Source of the DNA: Diphasiastrum complanatum | Lineage: Eukaryota; Streptophyta; Lycopodiopsida; Lycopodiales; Lycopodiaceae | NCBI GenBank assembly: GCA_029204225.1 | Contig: CM055101.1 | Span: forward strand, 43,894,180 to 43,958,179 | Direction: 5' to 3' | DNA length: 64,000 bases | Shown here: positions 1-12,100 of the stretch, one piece after another | How the letters are laid out: each line of letters begins with the position of its first letter | How positions within the stretch are numbered: position 1 is the stretch's first letter | Made by a program: the position numbers and the translations under genes | The notes under the pieces: generated by a model | Told to the model about the DNA's origin: nothing | Database searches by the model: none | Seen by the model: the letters and a program-made list of their open reading frames with translations, nothing else

Positions 1-2327
1 ACAAAAGGACAACATCCTATATACCGCAGCACAATGGTGTTGCAGAAAGAAAGAACATGAGTCTCATGGAAGAGGTGCATGATGGCCTATTCGAAGGCTC
101 CAAGAGCGCTGTGGGCTGAAGCAGTAGCTACAACTGCCTACATTCAGAACAGGACAGGAAAATCTGGTGTTCCTCACACAACACCACACGAACTATGGTG
201 GGTTAGAAAACCCAATCTGACTCATGTTCAAATCTTTGGCTGTGCAGCATATGCACATGTTCTTGACAAACTTCGAAAGAAGCTTGATGAGAAAGCAGAA
301 CAAGGATATCTTGTAGGATATGACAATCATTCGTCATACTACAGAATCTATATGCTAGAGACAAACACAGTGAAGACAGTCAGAGACGTCAAGTTCAATG
401 AGACTAGAACAATGGCTAACAATGTTCCTGTCAGTTATGAAGTTCTTGGAAGACAATATTGATCTACCAACCACGATAGAGGGATCAGAGGACGAACATT
501 CCGACGAAGATGTTCGAGTCACACCTTAGTCAAGCGACGAATCAGAGGAAGAAAGATTCGCAAGCCTGCCCACTGCTACTACACTTGTAAACCGAAATAG
601 TTATGGACCTAGCAGAACAAGTAAAGGCAAGAGCATTGCAGTACCAGAAGGATCTCCCAGAAGATCAACAAAAGAGCGAAGAGCGCCAACAAGATTTGTG
701 CCAGGTAGCTCAGCTTCTACATCTGAAGAGTTTTGTGGATTCAATGGAGAACCACAAATATTCGAGGATGCAATTGAATGTCCAAAGAAGGACAAATGGA
801 TCCAAGCCATGAACGAAGAAATCGAATCCATGAGGAAGAATGAGGTACGGACACTGCAACCAGTGCCAGAGAAGCAAAAAACAGTGCAATGCAAATTGGT
901 TTACAAACTCAAGTATGGACCGAATGGAGATGTTTCGAGATACAAGGCCATACTTGTAGCGAAGGGTTTTTCTCAGAAGTACGACATCGACTACCCTGAG
1001 ACCTTCTCTCCAATGGTAAAGCATGCTTCCTTACGCCTACTATTTGCATATGCAGCTGCATATGACTTCAAGATTCACATCGTTGATGAGAAGACAACAT
1101 TTCTACATGGCGAATTAGACGAAGAGGTCTACATGGATCAACCTCCAGGTTATACCTCCGAATCACTTCCTACCTATGCATGTTGAATGCACAGGAGTAT
1201 CTATGGTCTAAAGCAATCAGCACGACAATGGTATAAGAAGAAAGATCAAGCCCTGAGATCTTTAGGATTCAAGCCATTGATAGTCGATTCCAATGTTTAT
1301 GTGAGAATCACAGATGGGGAGATCATCATTGTTGTTGTGTATGTGGACGACACCCTAATACTATGCAGAAGCGAAGGCCTGATTGCAGGAGTGAAGAATA
1401 AGATCTCGGAACATTTCGAGATTACAAACCTGGGAGAAGCCAGATGTTATCTTGGCTTACAAATTGATAGAGACTATGACGAAGAGAAATTGTACTTTCA
1501 TTAGTCTAGATATACCCAGAAAATCCTTGAAGATTTCGGGATGATGAATTGCAAAGGAGCCAATACTCCAATGCTTGCAGGAACAATCCTAACGAATGAA
1601 GATTGTTCGAAGACTGAAGAGGAAAGAGAATTGATGCAACATATACCATACATGAAGCTAATCGGATCAATAATGTATCTTGCAGATACCACACGCCCTG
1701 ACATTGCTTATGCCGTGTTTAGAATGAGTCAATTCAGTACGAATCCAAGCTCGACTCATTGGAAGATCACGAAGCGAATCTTGCAGTACCTTCAATTAAC
1801 GAAGGATTTTGGGTTGTGTTATTCTCGTGATGCAGGATTTCAGATGCTTTCATACAGTGATGCTAGCTAGGCATCTCTTAAGGACGACTGCAAAAGTGTC
1901 TTAGGAGGATGTACCGTCGCAGCAGGAGCAGCAATTCTCTGGGTCAACAAAAAGTAGGCCATCGTAGCTAAGTCATCCTGCGAAGCAGAATACATAGCAG
2001 CAGTGAAGATGGCCAACAAAATCACTTGGCTCAAACAGTTCCTTGATGAACTAGGTGAAACGAGGAATGAGCCTCTGATTTTGCAGATGGACAATACATC
2101 TGTAATACACCTGACAAAGGATCTCGTGTTTCACTCAAGGACGAAACACATTGCAATCAAGTATCACTTGATAAGGGATCTGATCGAAAAGAAGAAACTA
2201 CAGACTACTTTCATTGGAATGAAGAAGATGGTTGCTGACATCTTCACAAAGGCCTTAGACAAAAGTTTGTTTGAGAAACAGAGGAGCAGTCTTGGAGTCA
2301 TAAAGCTACCACACTTTGAGAGGGAGC
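1..2327 (+). mobile_element. Ty1/copia retrotransposon, broken integrase-RT-RNase H
   Basis: The window opens inside the integrase (YIPQHNGVAERKN, frame 3). A small frameshift near position 78 then leads to the integrase C-terminal part (79-462, RALWAEAV, FGCAAYAHV). The reverse transcriptase and RNase H lie in one frame from about 698 to 2327, cut by in-frame stops at 1184, 1502, 1868 and 1957. The RT keeps the catalytic VYVDDTL motif (about 1339) and GLKQSARQWY. RNase H keeps SSCEAEYIA, FHSRTKHI and VADIFTKAL. The element is therefore dead. It resembles the copy at 31664-34228 in domain sequence and in its purine-rich PPT. Confidence 0.9.
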
Positions 2328-3258
2328 TGAAGAAACAAAATGTTTCTGTTACCAAAGCTCTGCTAGCTCTCGACTCCCAACCTCGAAAACAAAGATCTCG
2401 AAGACCTCAAAAACGAAGATCTCGAAGACTTCAAAAACGAAGATCTCAAAGACCTCGAAAATAAAGATCTTGAAGACCTAAAAAAAAAAAATCTTTAATA
2501 CCTCGAAAATGAAGAACTCGAAGACGAAATGTTCGCAAACAACAGGAGCTCAGCAGAAGGTTGAACGACGCGAAACGAAAATGTTCGAGACACTCGAAGG
2601 TTGAATATTTTTGACTCTTCATGCTCCAAAGAACCAGGAAGATCAGACAAGTGCCGCGAAGTACAGTTTCTTGATATGATATGACGATGTCAGCAGAAGA
2701 ACGTTAGGATGTGCCTAATTCAAGGCTCTTGTAATCTATGATTAGTTTTAGATTGTTTACTCTGAATATATGCAATTGCTAGATGTATCAAAATATACAC
2801 AGATACAGATAGACAGAGATATAGAATAGAGAAGTCTGCCAGTGAGCAAGACATTGTAAGCAAAATCCACAGAGATCCAAGGAGTCCGCTAGTAAGCGAG
2901 ACATTGTTCGTGGGAACATCACTTCTCTTATGCCAATGTGCTGTGTGGGTCTGTCACACAGTGCTTCAACCAAGAGGATCAATAGATGATATTGTAGCCG
3001 TTATGCACATATCATTCTAAATTGTCTGATCTCGATTGAATTATTGTCTGTTTATTGTTCGTGTATCTCATTCGCTTGTTTTATCTATTCCACACATAGA
3101 TTCAATCTTGTTGAATGCTGAATTAACTTAAATGTAGGTTAGTAGTGTCTGTCTACATTCTGGAGGATTGTAAGAATGATATAGCAGGCAGTGACCAGCA
3201 ATCATATTCGAACTCCAACCGAATTTATTCACGTTTGAATTGCTTCCGATTCTCATCA
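2328..3258 (+). repeat. Probable copia LTR, about 931 bp
   Basis: It starts with TG right after a polypurine tract (TGAGAGGGAGC, 2317-2327), as at the 3' end of the related element at 34229. It ends in CATCA, followed after one base by TGGTATCGGAGCG (3260-3272), a one-mismatch version of the initiator Met-tRNA primer binding site. A region of short Cys-free 24-bp repeats (about 2380-2520) and a TATA-like AATATATGC near 2766 lie inside. Having a PPT on one side and a PBS on the other would make it an LTR shared by two copies. The ends are inferred. Confidence 0.45.
2380..2520 (+). repeat. Imperfect 24-bp tandem repeat (CTCGAAGAC / AAAGATCT units)
   Basis: About five decaying copies of a unit built from AAAGATCTCGAAGACCTC and a short A-rich joint lie downstream of the RNase H motif. 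In the reading frame they give a run of Arg/Gln/Lys residues that ends at 2464. Similar CGAAG-rich short repeats occur in the LTRs at 31116 and 34229. Confidence 0.7.
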
Positions 3259-3272
3259 GTGGTATCGGAGCG

Positions 3273-4367
3273 ATTCTCAACAGGTTTCTACCACCTCTAG
3301 TTACTATATAATACCTTCAGACATTCGCAATAGCAATGTTTAGTTTTTTATCTTGTAAGAAAGTGTTGTCATTTTGGTTAAACATTGGTTGGCTATTTGG
3401 TGCAAAGTTGGACGTTTTTATTTGAAAAAAGCAAAATATTCATGTACATTATTATGCTCTCTTTATACAATCAAAGAAAAAAAAAAACGGCCCTTTACAA
3501 TGTAAGTTCTTAAGTTTTGAAAAAACAAGCATGCAAGTTGATCTACCAAGATCATAAAATTCGTAACTCTCAAGCTGCTTAGTTGTATAAAAATGATGCC
3601 TTGGCATATGTGTTTAGATGCACTTTGAATTTAGGCACACATATTGATATTAAACTTTTGCCCATTACTCCAAGCCACTACAACTAAAAGCACAAGATTT
3701 AGTTATGAAAGTCTATAATGGCATGACATTGTCCTCTAATTCTAAATCTTTTCATTAGACTTCCATTGACTACTTAAAATGTATTAATGTGGGCCAAAAA
3801 GTTAAATACTTTGTTACAAACATTTAGAGCAAGAGTGTTGAAACAACTTGATGAGTGTAGTATTGGTCCTTATGTGACAATGTAGTGGATGATTAAATTA
3901 AAAAAAAAAAAACAATAACAAATCACCCCCAAGCATGCATTGGCTCTTATTTAAACCACATAAAATGCCGTTTAATTATCAATATAGTAAATTTTTGTTT
4001 CTCATGTGAAAGCTGCACATGATATACATACGTATCTTCTTTCATTGTCATATATAGTGGCGCCGGCAAGGAAGACCGCTCATGCCTGATCTCTGGCTTT
4101 TCCTAAATTATTATTGCTCTTCTTTTGGCAACACGAGTGTGGTGTGGTGTGGTTGATTACCTTGCATGATGATTGATCTAAAAATCTTGTCATGGAAGTA
4201 TCTTCTTGATGAGGGATTATCCACATTAAGTTTCTGCTCATCTCCCACCAGCACCAAAACTTTAGCTTTCAGATGGTAGCTGGTAGCTTATGAGATCTCA
4301 CTACTTGAATAAATCTAAATCAGCATACAGATTGAAACCTGCAGAAATTCAAATTGTTGCCTCTTTT
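3273..4367. other. Intergenic, no gene seen
   Basis: AT-rich sequence between the copia LTR and the 3' end of the At4g15545-like gene. It should contain that gene's 3' UTR and polyadenylation signals near 4367 and below. I found no supported ORF or element. Confidence 0.5.
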
Positions 4368-4901
4368 TCAGAGATGGCGGCTTAGCAACCCCACAAAGAC
4401 GGAATATAGATCTTTGTTGTTTGGACCAAAAATGTCATCTGCTATTTTCAAAGTTTCCTGAAGAGACAAGCAACCCATACAAGTGGGGAAATTTAGACCA
4501 TGATTAATAATCTAAATTTTTTTGCTTGCATCCATGTAAGCAATAGCGTGATGTGAAGGAATATCTTCTCAATACTACCTCTCGGCTTCGCCGGTGAGAA
4601 TTCAACTCCTTGATGTTGGCAAGAAATTCCTTAAATTGTTCGTATGACAAACGGTTCCTGAGGATCCAATTGACAAGAAAATTGATTTCTTAGTGAGCAA
4701 CGGTTTCCAGTAGATAGATGAGTGAATATAAAAGCCTAGCTGTCAATTTGAAATCCATCTCTAATGTTAGGAAGAGCTCTTGAACCTGGCTTTGCGGAAA
4801 AATTCTTTGCCATCCACTTTGTTACCATGGACTGCAAGGTGACACAAGGTGTTCAAATTAGAAGCAGCTCATCCCTCATTGATAAAACAGAAACAGATTT
4901 T

Positions 4902-4932
<31 letters not shown>

Positions 4933-6116
4933 CGGTGCATGTTTCAAAGGTTATATCAACGCAGTGTACTTATCAAACAACAATATCACTAAAAAATATG
5001 AGAACATGAGAAACTAGCAAACCTGGCAAAGCACCAGCGGAAGGTGGGGAATTGGGAGCAGTGGATGTCTCGCTTGCAGGAAGTGACAAATGGATAGGTG
5101 CCCTAATCTCACTCATGGTTCTGCGGTTTGGTGAACCAGATCCAGAAAGCGGCCCAGGTGATCCTGCTGCAGATTTCGCTGCTGGAGATCCTATGGTGGG
5201 TGATATTGGAGGAATTTGAGTCCGTGAATTGGTGTACCTGTGGTAGATACCATGCCTTAAAGCTGCACACGATCAAAGAGGGCCATATCTATTTAGTGGG
5301 TATGTAAGAAGCAGATATTGGACCTATCCTAATAACATTGCGATAGCCCATCGACAGTAGTATCTAAATCAAAGAGTACTCTCATATTTTTGGAGTCCCT
5401 CTTTCCTACCACGCTCAAAAAAAATGAGAAAAGTGGATACCATCTGTCTCCACATGACAATCTGTTTCTGAACCATCTATCGTGTACGATTTAAATGAAG
5501 ATGCCCCACCATCTGTATTGCATGGAAGGAAACTTACCACGTGAAAAAAAATGTAGCAGAAGGATTGAGGCAATGTTTGACTTGCTGGTTTGGCAATATC
5601 AACAAGTTTATTGCGACCTCAAGTCTATTAAGAATTGCCTCACCATTAGCAGCTTAACTAAAAGAGTGTGCACACATTTAAAGAATGATTCTCAAGATGT
5701 CTCACCTGAAGCTGCTGATGACTTCTTGAAGGACCTCGTGTGGAGAAAGCTCAGCTTATCTCCACCGTCCACTTGCTGCATTGTCACAATAGTTGAAATC
5801 AAGCAGTTTAATGTTTTTCTTCCTACTTTGTGCTCAAATTATCAGTATCAGCTGCAGTTAACTCGATAGATATGAACTAAGTGGAGAATTGATCTTACTT
5901 TTTTTAAGATAGTAAAATCAAGAAAATCGAGGCGTTAGTCAGAAAACAAACAAAACACTGTACCTAGAACATTCAGAATCTGCATGGAAAAAATGATTAT
6001 GTAATATGAATACATGATCTAGACGCCATAAATGTTTGTGGAAATATTTCAATGCTTACCGAATTCTCGTCATCGTCTTGCAGCGACTGCATAAGAGATC
6101 TCTTAAATGCATCCAA
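4368..6116 (-). CDS. At4g15545-like gene, exons 3-8 (residues 121-313)
   Basis: Six compact exons separated by short introns of 121 to 443 bp: 6116-6060, 5775-5706, 5262-5023, 4831-4786, 4657-4579, 4457-4368. They encode the DAFKRSLMQSL block, a basic Ser-rich stretch, a Pro/Ser linker with repeated GSP motifs, and the conserved C-terminal domain ending in SRHL and TGA. The C-terminal domain is split by two introns inside the Arg codon of RKAR and after the Glu of SRRSRE, and reads through without error. Confidence 0.88.
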
Positions 6117-9100
6117 CTGTATGAGAAAGATATTCCATCAGAAAACGAACAAGGACTCTCTTGTCATTTATGTAATTTCTCATTGGATATGCAAGTTTGA
6201 ACTTTCCATATGTGAAAGTAAAAGTCTCAAAAGAATAACCCATGTTTCTATACAAAGCCCGCACATTTTTCTTTTCATCAACATCACTCAATAATGAAAA
6301 GGTAAAAGCCACCATATTGCAACAGAAGCTGAATTTTTTCAAATGATCAATATGCTAAATTTGTGAAAGACAATTTTACAATACTTTGCCAGAAAAGAAG
6401 TTGTGCATGGCATATCCAATCTTCTACAAGATCCTAGTAAAACAATTCTCTAAAATGATTTTTATTTGAACAATGAATACTTCTTCAACTTTGTTCATTA
6501 GTTATTTATTTTTCCTCTTTCACTAGAACAACAAGTTTCGTATACTTCACGAACTAGCATATCAAAGAATGCTTTGTCGAAGCTGCAATAAACTCAATTA
6601 AAGCTGTCATACTGAACCCCTTCCAAAATTCTCACTAGATTTTACTCGTGCAAAAAGCAGCTCTTTTGTAGATTCAAGGGCTAAATACCCCCACCACGAC
6701 CTAGTCATCCCCAGTGGATATACGTAAGTCAATATTTAGTCTAGCTAGTTGAAAAATTATACAAAAGAGATAAATTAAAAACATTACTTGAGTACTTCAA
6801 AGCATATTCCTCTAGCAATCATCTACTGTTTTTATAAAATATCTTGTTTGTAGTCTATCACAACCTTGAAGCGAGTTATACAACAATGAGATGGTAATCA
6901 ATTGTAGGAGGCAAGTATATTTTCAATCTTTTCAAATATCAAACAAGATTAGTTGTTGAGTTATCTTGGCCAGTTAGAAAGGTAACATACATTTTTCCCT
7001 TAAGAGCATCTCTGCGTCCTCAAATGGAATATAGATGTTTCAATGCTATTCCAAGAATTGTCCTTTTAAAAATATATTTTCAGCCCAACACAACTACTCA
7101 AATAAAAATGTTCTAGAAAGTTTGCGCATGTGAAGGACCTATGATTCTCTTGAAGTACTAGCTTCTTAGTTTAAATATAACCGTAAATACTTTCGGAGTC
7201 TACGATACACCACACTTAATTTTCTCAAAAATTGAGTATACTACAAAGGTTTTCATAATGCTCCGATCTAGAGTATTCCGACCATCTTCATATGAAAAAT
7301 GTACACTTCAATGTTAAGTACATAGCAAAATTGATCACCACATTTAAGTAACGTATTCTCTTGTTTGTACTATCATATAATCCCTACACATAAAAATTTC
7401 AAAATCTTACGATGACCTGATCTATCAAATTTTCCATCCCATTTGTGATCTTTATGCTAATATGGAAGATTCCAATATTTATCTAAATTTCAAAAAGGCC
7501 CTAGATGCACTCAAGTTTTGAGCTAGTACTGTACATTCTCAAATTTTCAAATATCCATAAAATTTTTATCCCTCCTATTAATACAATATGTCTACTTATA
7601 ATGGAAAACGCAAAGAGAACGTAGAAAATCATACAAGATTTCTCCCAATTTTTCAATTTTCTCGATATCTCAATATCTATCTTAGATTTGATTATTGACA
7701 TAAAAATGATGGAGGCACTCCATCGTCAACATCTACATGGCACATACCGGGTAAAGGTCCCAAGTTATTGTGTGAAATATTAGTCTAAAAAATAGTTAGG
7801 CTCTTCATATTAAAGGGAGGTTTTTGAACTGGCAAGTTGTTGTGATGCTTGATTGTCACCATAAATGCATGGAATTTCTTCGGCCTTGATCACATGAAGC
7901 TCCTCCAAAAGTCTCTTGAGCCATAGGATCTCGTTGGTGGTTGATGTCAATGCCTTATACTCGAATTCAGTTGAGGATAGAGAGAGGGTATTTTGCCTCT
8001 TTGAAAGCAAGTTATAACTCCTCCACATAAGAATGTAGAAAAAGCACTTGTGGATTTTCTATCCACCTTATCACCCGCAAAATTCGAGTCCAAGTATGCT
8101 CTCAAACACAAGTTAGTCCCTTGATAGATGATGCCAAAATTTCTTGTGGTCGAGATGAATCTTAACACTTTTTTTGGCACTTTTCCAATGACATACTAAA
8201 GGACTTTGCATGTATTGACTCAATTTGCTTACACTAAAGTTTAGATCAGGTCTAGTGACTGCCAAATAGATCAAGGAGCCAATAAGTCTTATATAGAGTG
8301 TGATGTCCTCAAAGGATGCTTCATCACCATCAATAGAAACTTTTACAACTTGCTCCATAGGAGTTTCATGCCCTTACAATATTTCATTACAAAATTTTCT
8401 AAGGTGGAAGTAGCATACTTTGATTGACAAATGAAAGTGAAATCATTGCTTCTAGGGACCTCTATGCCAAGTATGAACTTTAGAAGTCCTAGATCTACCA
8501 TCTTGAATTCACTAGACAATGCTATCTTTATATCTCTTATGCCATCATCAACATATAAAACCAAAATAATGATCTTGTCATCATTACATTTGACATACAA
8601 TGAAGGCTCATAAGAGCTTATTGCAAAACCAATAGAATTGGGATAGATATGCAACCTAGAGTACCAAGCTCTAGGTGTTTGTTTGAGTCCATAAAGACTC
8701 TTCTTCAAGAGGCACACTTTGTCTTCATCTCCTTCCTTGATGAAGCCCTCGAGTTTCCACATGTAGATCTCTTCTTCCAAGAATCCATTTAAGAAAGCAT
8801 TAGTCAGATCAAGTTGGAAAAGCTCCCATTCAAAAGAAGTAGCTACAAGACAAATAACCAATCTTATGGTTACAAGCTTAGCAACATGAGCAAAAGTTTC
8901 ATCATAATCTATACCTTTAGTTTGCAATAATCCTTTTGCTACAAGCTTTGCTTTGTACTTATTAATGGATCCATCTTTATTGTACTTCAATCTAAAATTC
9001 CACTTACAAAAAAGTGGCTTCTTCCCATGTGGAAGATTTACAAGCTCCTAAGTCTGATTTTCCATTAGTGCATCAAACTCAACTTGCATAGCATCTTTCC

Positions 9101-12100
9101 AAGATTGTGACTTTATATCATCTTCAAAACAAGATGGTTTTTTAAGCATAGTAGTCAAGAAAGTGTAGGAAGTAATAGGATGATAATCTTCCCTTTGCTT
9201 GCCCTTCTCAATATAGGTGAGCCTTGATGGCCCGACCTTGTGCCTTGTAGATATTCTTGGCACTCTTGGATCTTGAAATAGATTCTCAAGGTCTTCAACT
9301 TCTTGAAGCTCCTCCTCGGTTTTTGCAATATTTTTGACAACATGAGAGTTATATGAAAACTCCTACACTTTGGCATTATGAGATTCATCAAAGAGAACAT
9401 CTCTACATACTTGATTTGGTTTTTTGCCATGCAAAGCTTCAAAGGGTGTGACTCCACCAATGGCACTATTAGGAAGCCTATTACACAAAAAAATTGGCAC
9501 AAGTAATGGCTTCTCCCCAAAATGAAATAGGAAGAGAGACATCTAATCTTAATGCTTTAGCACATTCACATAATGATCTATTTTTTCTCTCGGCCATCCC
9601 ATTTTGTTGGGGGGTGTAAGTACATGTGAACTCTCTCTTAATGCCATTAGCCTCACAAAGATCTCTCATGCTATTGGAGATGTATTCTCCTCCATTATCA
9701 CATCTTAACACTTTAATGCTAGCATTAAGTTGCTTTTCCACAAGAGCTTTGAACTTTACAAAGGAATCATACACTAAGCTTTTCTTAGACAAAATATAGA
9801 TCCATGTGTATCTAGTACAATCATCTATGAAGGTTACATACATAGAAGCTCCACCATTAGATACATGTGAGAATGAGTGTACATCCGAGTGTATGAAGTC
9901 AAGCACAATCACCAGATCCACAATCAAAGAAGAAGATCTTTTGCAGGTATTGCAAGCGCAATAACCATGATATCAATGATTGCCGAATTCTCCAAGCAAA
10001 AAACGCAGCCAAACAACCTGATCAACAAGCAAACACAGTCTCATCATCTCCCCAGGTCGAAGTGGACAAAGGCACATTCATGGTCAAAGATCAAAGCGCA
10101 TTTTTGGATGATTCATGGTTTCTGGATTCTGGAGCAACTCAACATATGACCAATCAATGTGAGATCTTCAACTCCTACATGCCTTACAGCATGAAGAAAT
10201 TTGTTCATCTTGGTGACAATAGTACTCACACTATTGAAGGTGAAGGTACTGTAAAATTGCAATTCTAGCATGATCAATTCAAGCTACTATCAAAGGTCTG
10301 ATATGTTCCTAAACTCTCTACGAATCTGTTATCAGTAAGTAGAATTACATATTTAGGTCATAAGGTAGAATTTGAATCTGATCAATGCAAGGTTATTGAT
10401 AGAAAATAATAAGATCCTTGCACTCGGCAAGAGGCAGGGTTACTTATATAGATTGGCACATTGCTATTCTGAGTCTAGTCAAGCCTTGAAAACCTCTGTT
10501 CTAGTCAATAAAGCATTACTATGGCATCATCGCTTAGGACACTTGAATTATGCATATGTTTCGAACATGTCCAGACAATCCATGGTTTCGTGTCATTCCA
10601 TCCAAAATAGCACTCGGCCACCTATTGCACAAGAAATTGGCACACAACAAAGCTTGATCCCAAAATGGTTTGTCAAGATTAGCACTTAACCTCATAGCTT
10701 TAGCACTTTCACATAAAGTCCTATTCTTCCTTTCAGCCACTCCATTTTGTTGTGGGGTCCTTGATGTTGTATACTCCCTCTTGATCCCATGCTCATCACA
10801 GAAGGCCTTGAACTTGTTAGATATGTACTCACCACCATTGTCACATCTCAAGCACTTGATCTTTGTGGAGAATTGGTTCTCTCTTGCATTCTTGAACTTG
10901 ACAAAGACATCATACACTTCATCCTTGCTCTTTAGTAGATAGATCCAACAAATCTACTAAAATCATCAATGAATGTTACATACATCTTAGCTCCACTATT
11001 GCTAATTGTAGTAAATCCATGAATATCCGAATGTACAAGTTGAAAAGGCTCTGTAGATCTAGAAATAGATCTAGTATAAGGTAGTCTATGTGACTTAGAC
11101 AAAGCACAAGACTCACAAACATGCTTGTCATTACTTAAGGAACTTGGAAGACCAATCACAACCTTCTTCCTTGCCATTACCTCCAATGACTTGAAGTTGA
11201 GGTATCCCATCCTTTTGTGCCAAACCTCTTGAATAGAAATTTGCTCCCTTGCAACACATCCAACTTGGTTAGCAATAACACAAGCATAAAGTTTGAACAA
11301 CTTCCCTCGCCTTTTGCCTTTTCCAATCAAGACATCCTTCCTTTTGATCAAACAAGCATCTCCATCAAACTCCACCTTGAGGCCCTTACTTAGCATTTGA
11401 CTCACACTAAGCAAATTCTTGGTAATAGATGGAATAAACAAGACATCCCCCAAATGAACATTCCTATTTGTAGAGAGAGAAATATGAATTGTGCCAATCC
11501 CTTTGATTGCACACTCACCATCATTGGCCGTGTAGATCACCCTCTTGTCATCTCCATATGCCAACAAAGAAGTGAAGTACTCTTTGTGAAAGGTCATGTG
11601 TGAATTTGCTCCACTATCAATCCACCAAGGATCTAGATCTCCATCATTAGCAAAATGTGATGAAACTAGTTGAATCTTTCACAGATTTGATGTGATTCAT
11701 CATAGTTCATGAGATATGATTTTTTGATTAAGTGCTTGAAATGCACACTTTTGTGTGCATTTTGAACCAGCTCTAGTGTTAAGAAGAATGAGCACTCCCC
11801 ATGGTGACTTACTTGGTCTAATGTGTCCCATCCTAAGATATTTTTTAATTTGCCTGCCCACTTCTCTCTCTTCCTTTTGACTAAATTGGTAAGGTTGTTC
11901 AGAAATGGGGTAGCTATTAGGCATCAACTCTATCTTATGGTCTACATACCATGCGGGGACCATAAGGTAGTTGCTTAGGGAAAATGTCACTAAATTCTCG
12001 TTTTAAATCTTGCATTAATTGTTGCAAGAATATTCAATGTGACAATTAGAAAACACGTTCACATCAGACTTATGAACACTATCACAATGGAAAAGAGATT

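Noticed and set aside
4764..5009. Plus-strand 81-codon ORF
   Set aside because: It overlaps minus-strand exons of the At4g15545-like gene and crosses the poly-G tract; a shadow frame.
5495..5869. Plus-strand 124-codon ORF
   Set aside because: It overlaps exon 4 of the minus-strand gene, whose splicing and phase are better supported.
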